From Bacteroidales bacterium (GTDB taxonomy: Bacteria > Bacteroidota > Bacteroidia > Bacteroidales > UBA10428), in contig JAFGOZ010000051.1 in assembly GCA_016926235.1 (NCBI GenBank), forward strand, positions 1-7,291: a stretch of DNA of 7,291 bases. The letters run 5' to 3'. Below are positions 6,905 through 7,291 of this stretch, piece by piece (positions within the stretch are counted from its first letter, which is position 1; every line of letters begins with the position of its first letter). The position numbers and the translations under genes are program-made. A model generated the notes under the pieces. It had not been told where the DNA came from. It saw only the letters and a program-made list of their open reading frames with translations, and made no database searches.

Positions 6905-7291
6905 TTAAGAGTTAAAAATTAGGAATATGTAAGCAGCCGCGATTCTTCCAAAAATGTGAACAATTAAGCCTTTGGAAGAACGCACCTTAGACGCTCTTTG
7001 AATGTCTGTTTTGTCTATAAGCCAATTGAATAAAGCCTCAATAGGTTGTCGGATTTTTGATACTGCAGTTGAATAAAGGTCATTAGCTGCTTTATTTATT
7101 TGAGCAATTGTTTGCGGTTGACCCTTAACAGCTTTGATTGGGATCAACATTCTTGAGTTATATGTTTCTTCCATTCTTTTGAAAAATTCTTCATCGTTAT
7201 AGATTTTATCACCATAGAATGTTCGGTCATAAAAACTGCTCCAGTACTGTCTTTGAACATTGAGATCGTTTTCAGAAGCAACAGTAACTAC
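6905..7291 (-). CDS. DDE transposase of an insertion sequence, C-terminal part (5' end outside window)
   Basis: The minus-strand frame is open from the stop at 6905 to the right edge of the window, giving at least 128 residues with the start missing. An internal ATG at 7174 is not the true start, because coding continues upstream of it (FYDRTFYGDKIYNDEEFFKR). The motif YGDKIYND carries what is probably the second catalytic Asp. RQPIEALFNWLIDKTDIQRA carries the catalytic Glu with the spacing seen in DDE transposases of the IS4/IS5 type, and the end SSKGLIVHIFGRIAAAYI fits that fold. The protein cuts and joins the ends of its own element. The exact IS family cannot be settled without the rest of the element. 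It faces the operon tail to tail, so it is probably a neighbour inserted at the island edge. Confidence 0.85.
   Translation of the reverse strand, partial: VVTVASENDLNVQRQYWSSFYDRTFYGDKIYNDEEFFKRMEETYNSRMLIPIKAVKGQPQTIAQINKAANDLYSTAVSKIRQPIEALFNWLIDKTDIQRASKVRSSKGLIVHIFGRIAAAYIFLIFNS

Overview
The window looks like an accessory region of a Bacteroidota-like genome. None of the genes has a clear Shine-Dalgarno sequence before its start, the accessory DNA is AT-rich, and the proteins and transposase read like ones from that phylum. This assignment rests on pattern recognition and is moderately sure at best. No rRNA, tRNA or CRISPR is visible.

Layout. Positions 1-432 hold the C-terminal end of an AAA+ ATPase in clearly GC-richer DNA (about 55% in a sampled 60-base line, against about 22% in a line just downstream). 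From 433 to 1560 the DNA is very AT-rich. It holds one uncharacterised gene that is open from 587 to 1102 except for a single in-frame TAG, and then about 460 bases with no convincing gene. From 1561 to 6687 five genes lie on the + strand in an operon-like row: a stand-alone zinc-binding protein resembling the TerY-C domain; an atypical Ser/Thr protein kinase with a C-terminal zinc ribbon; a TerY-like von Willebrand A (vWA) protein; a PP2C phosphatase with a coiled-coil tail, overlapping the vWA gene by 7 bases; and, after a 166-base gap with a hairpin, a zinc-ribbon protein ending in near-identical 37-residue tandem repeats. The right edge (6905-7291, minus strand) is the C-terminal part of a DDE transposase that runs off the window.

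How they may work together. Kinase + vWA + PP2C is the layout described as the TerY-P triad in comparative-genomic work on tellurium-resistance-related (Ter) systems, which predicts a phosphorylation switch arranged around a metal-binding vWA protein. Here the metal-binding TerY-C-like module is a separate first gene, and the fifth protein carries a TerB-like acidic helical segment plus an expanding repeat array. My inference is that the kinase and phosphatase set the phosphorylation state of a partner, possibly the vWA or repeat protein, and that the repeat protein is the adaptor, sensor or effector. The triad is known. The least familiar parts are the repeat protein, the split TerY-C and the amber-interrupted gene.
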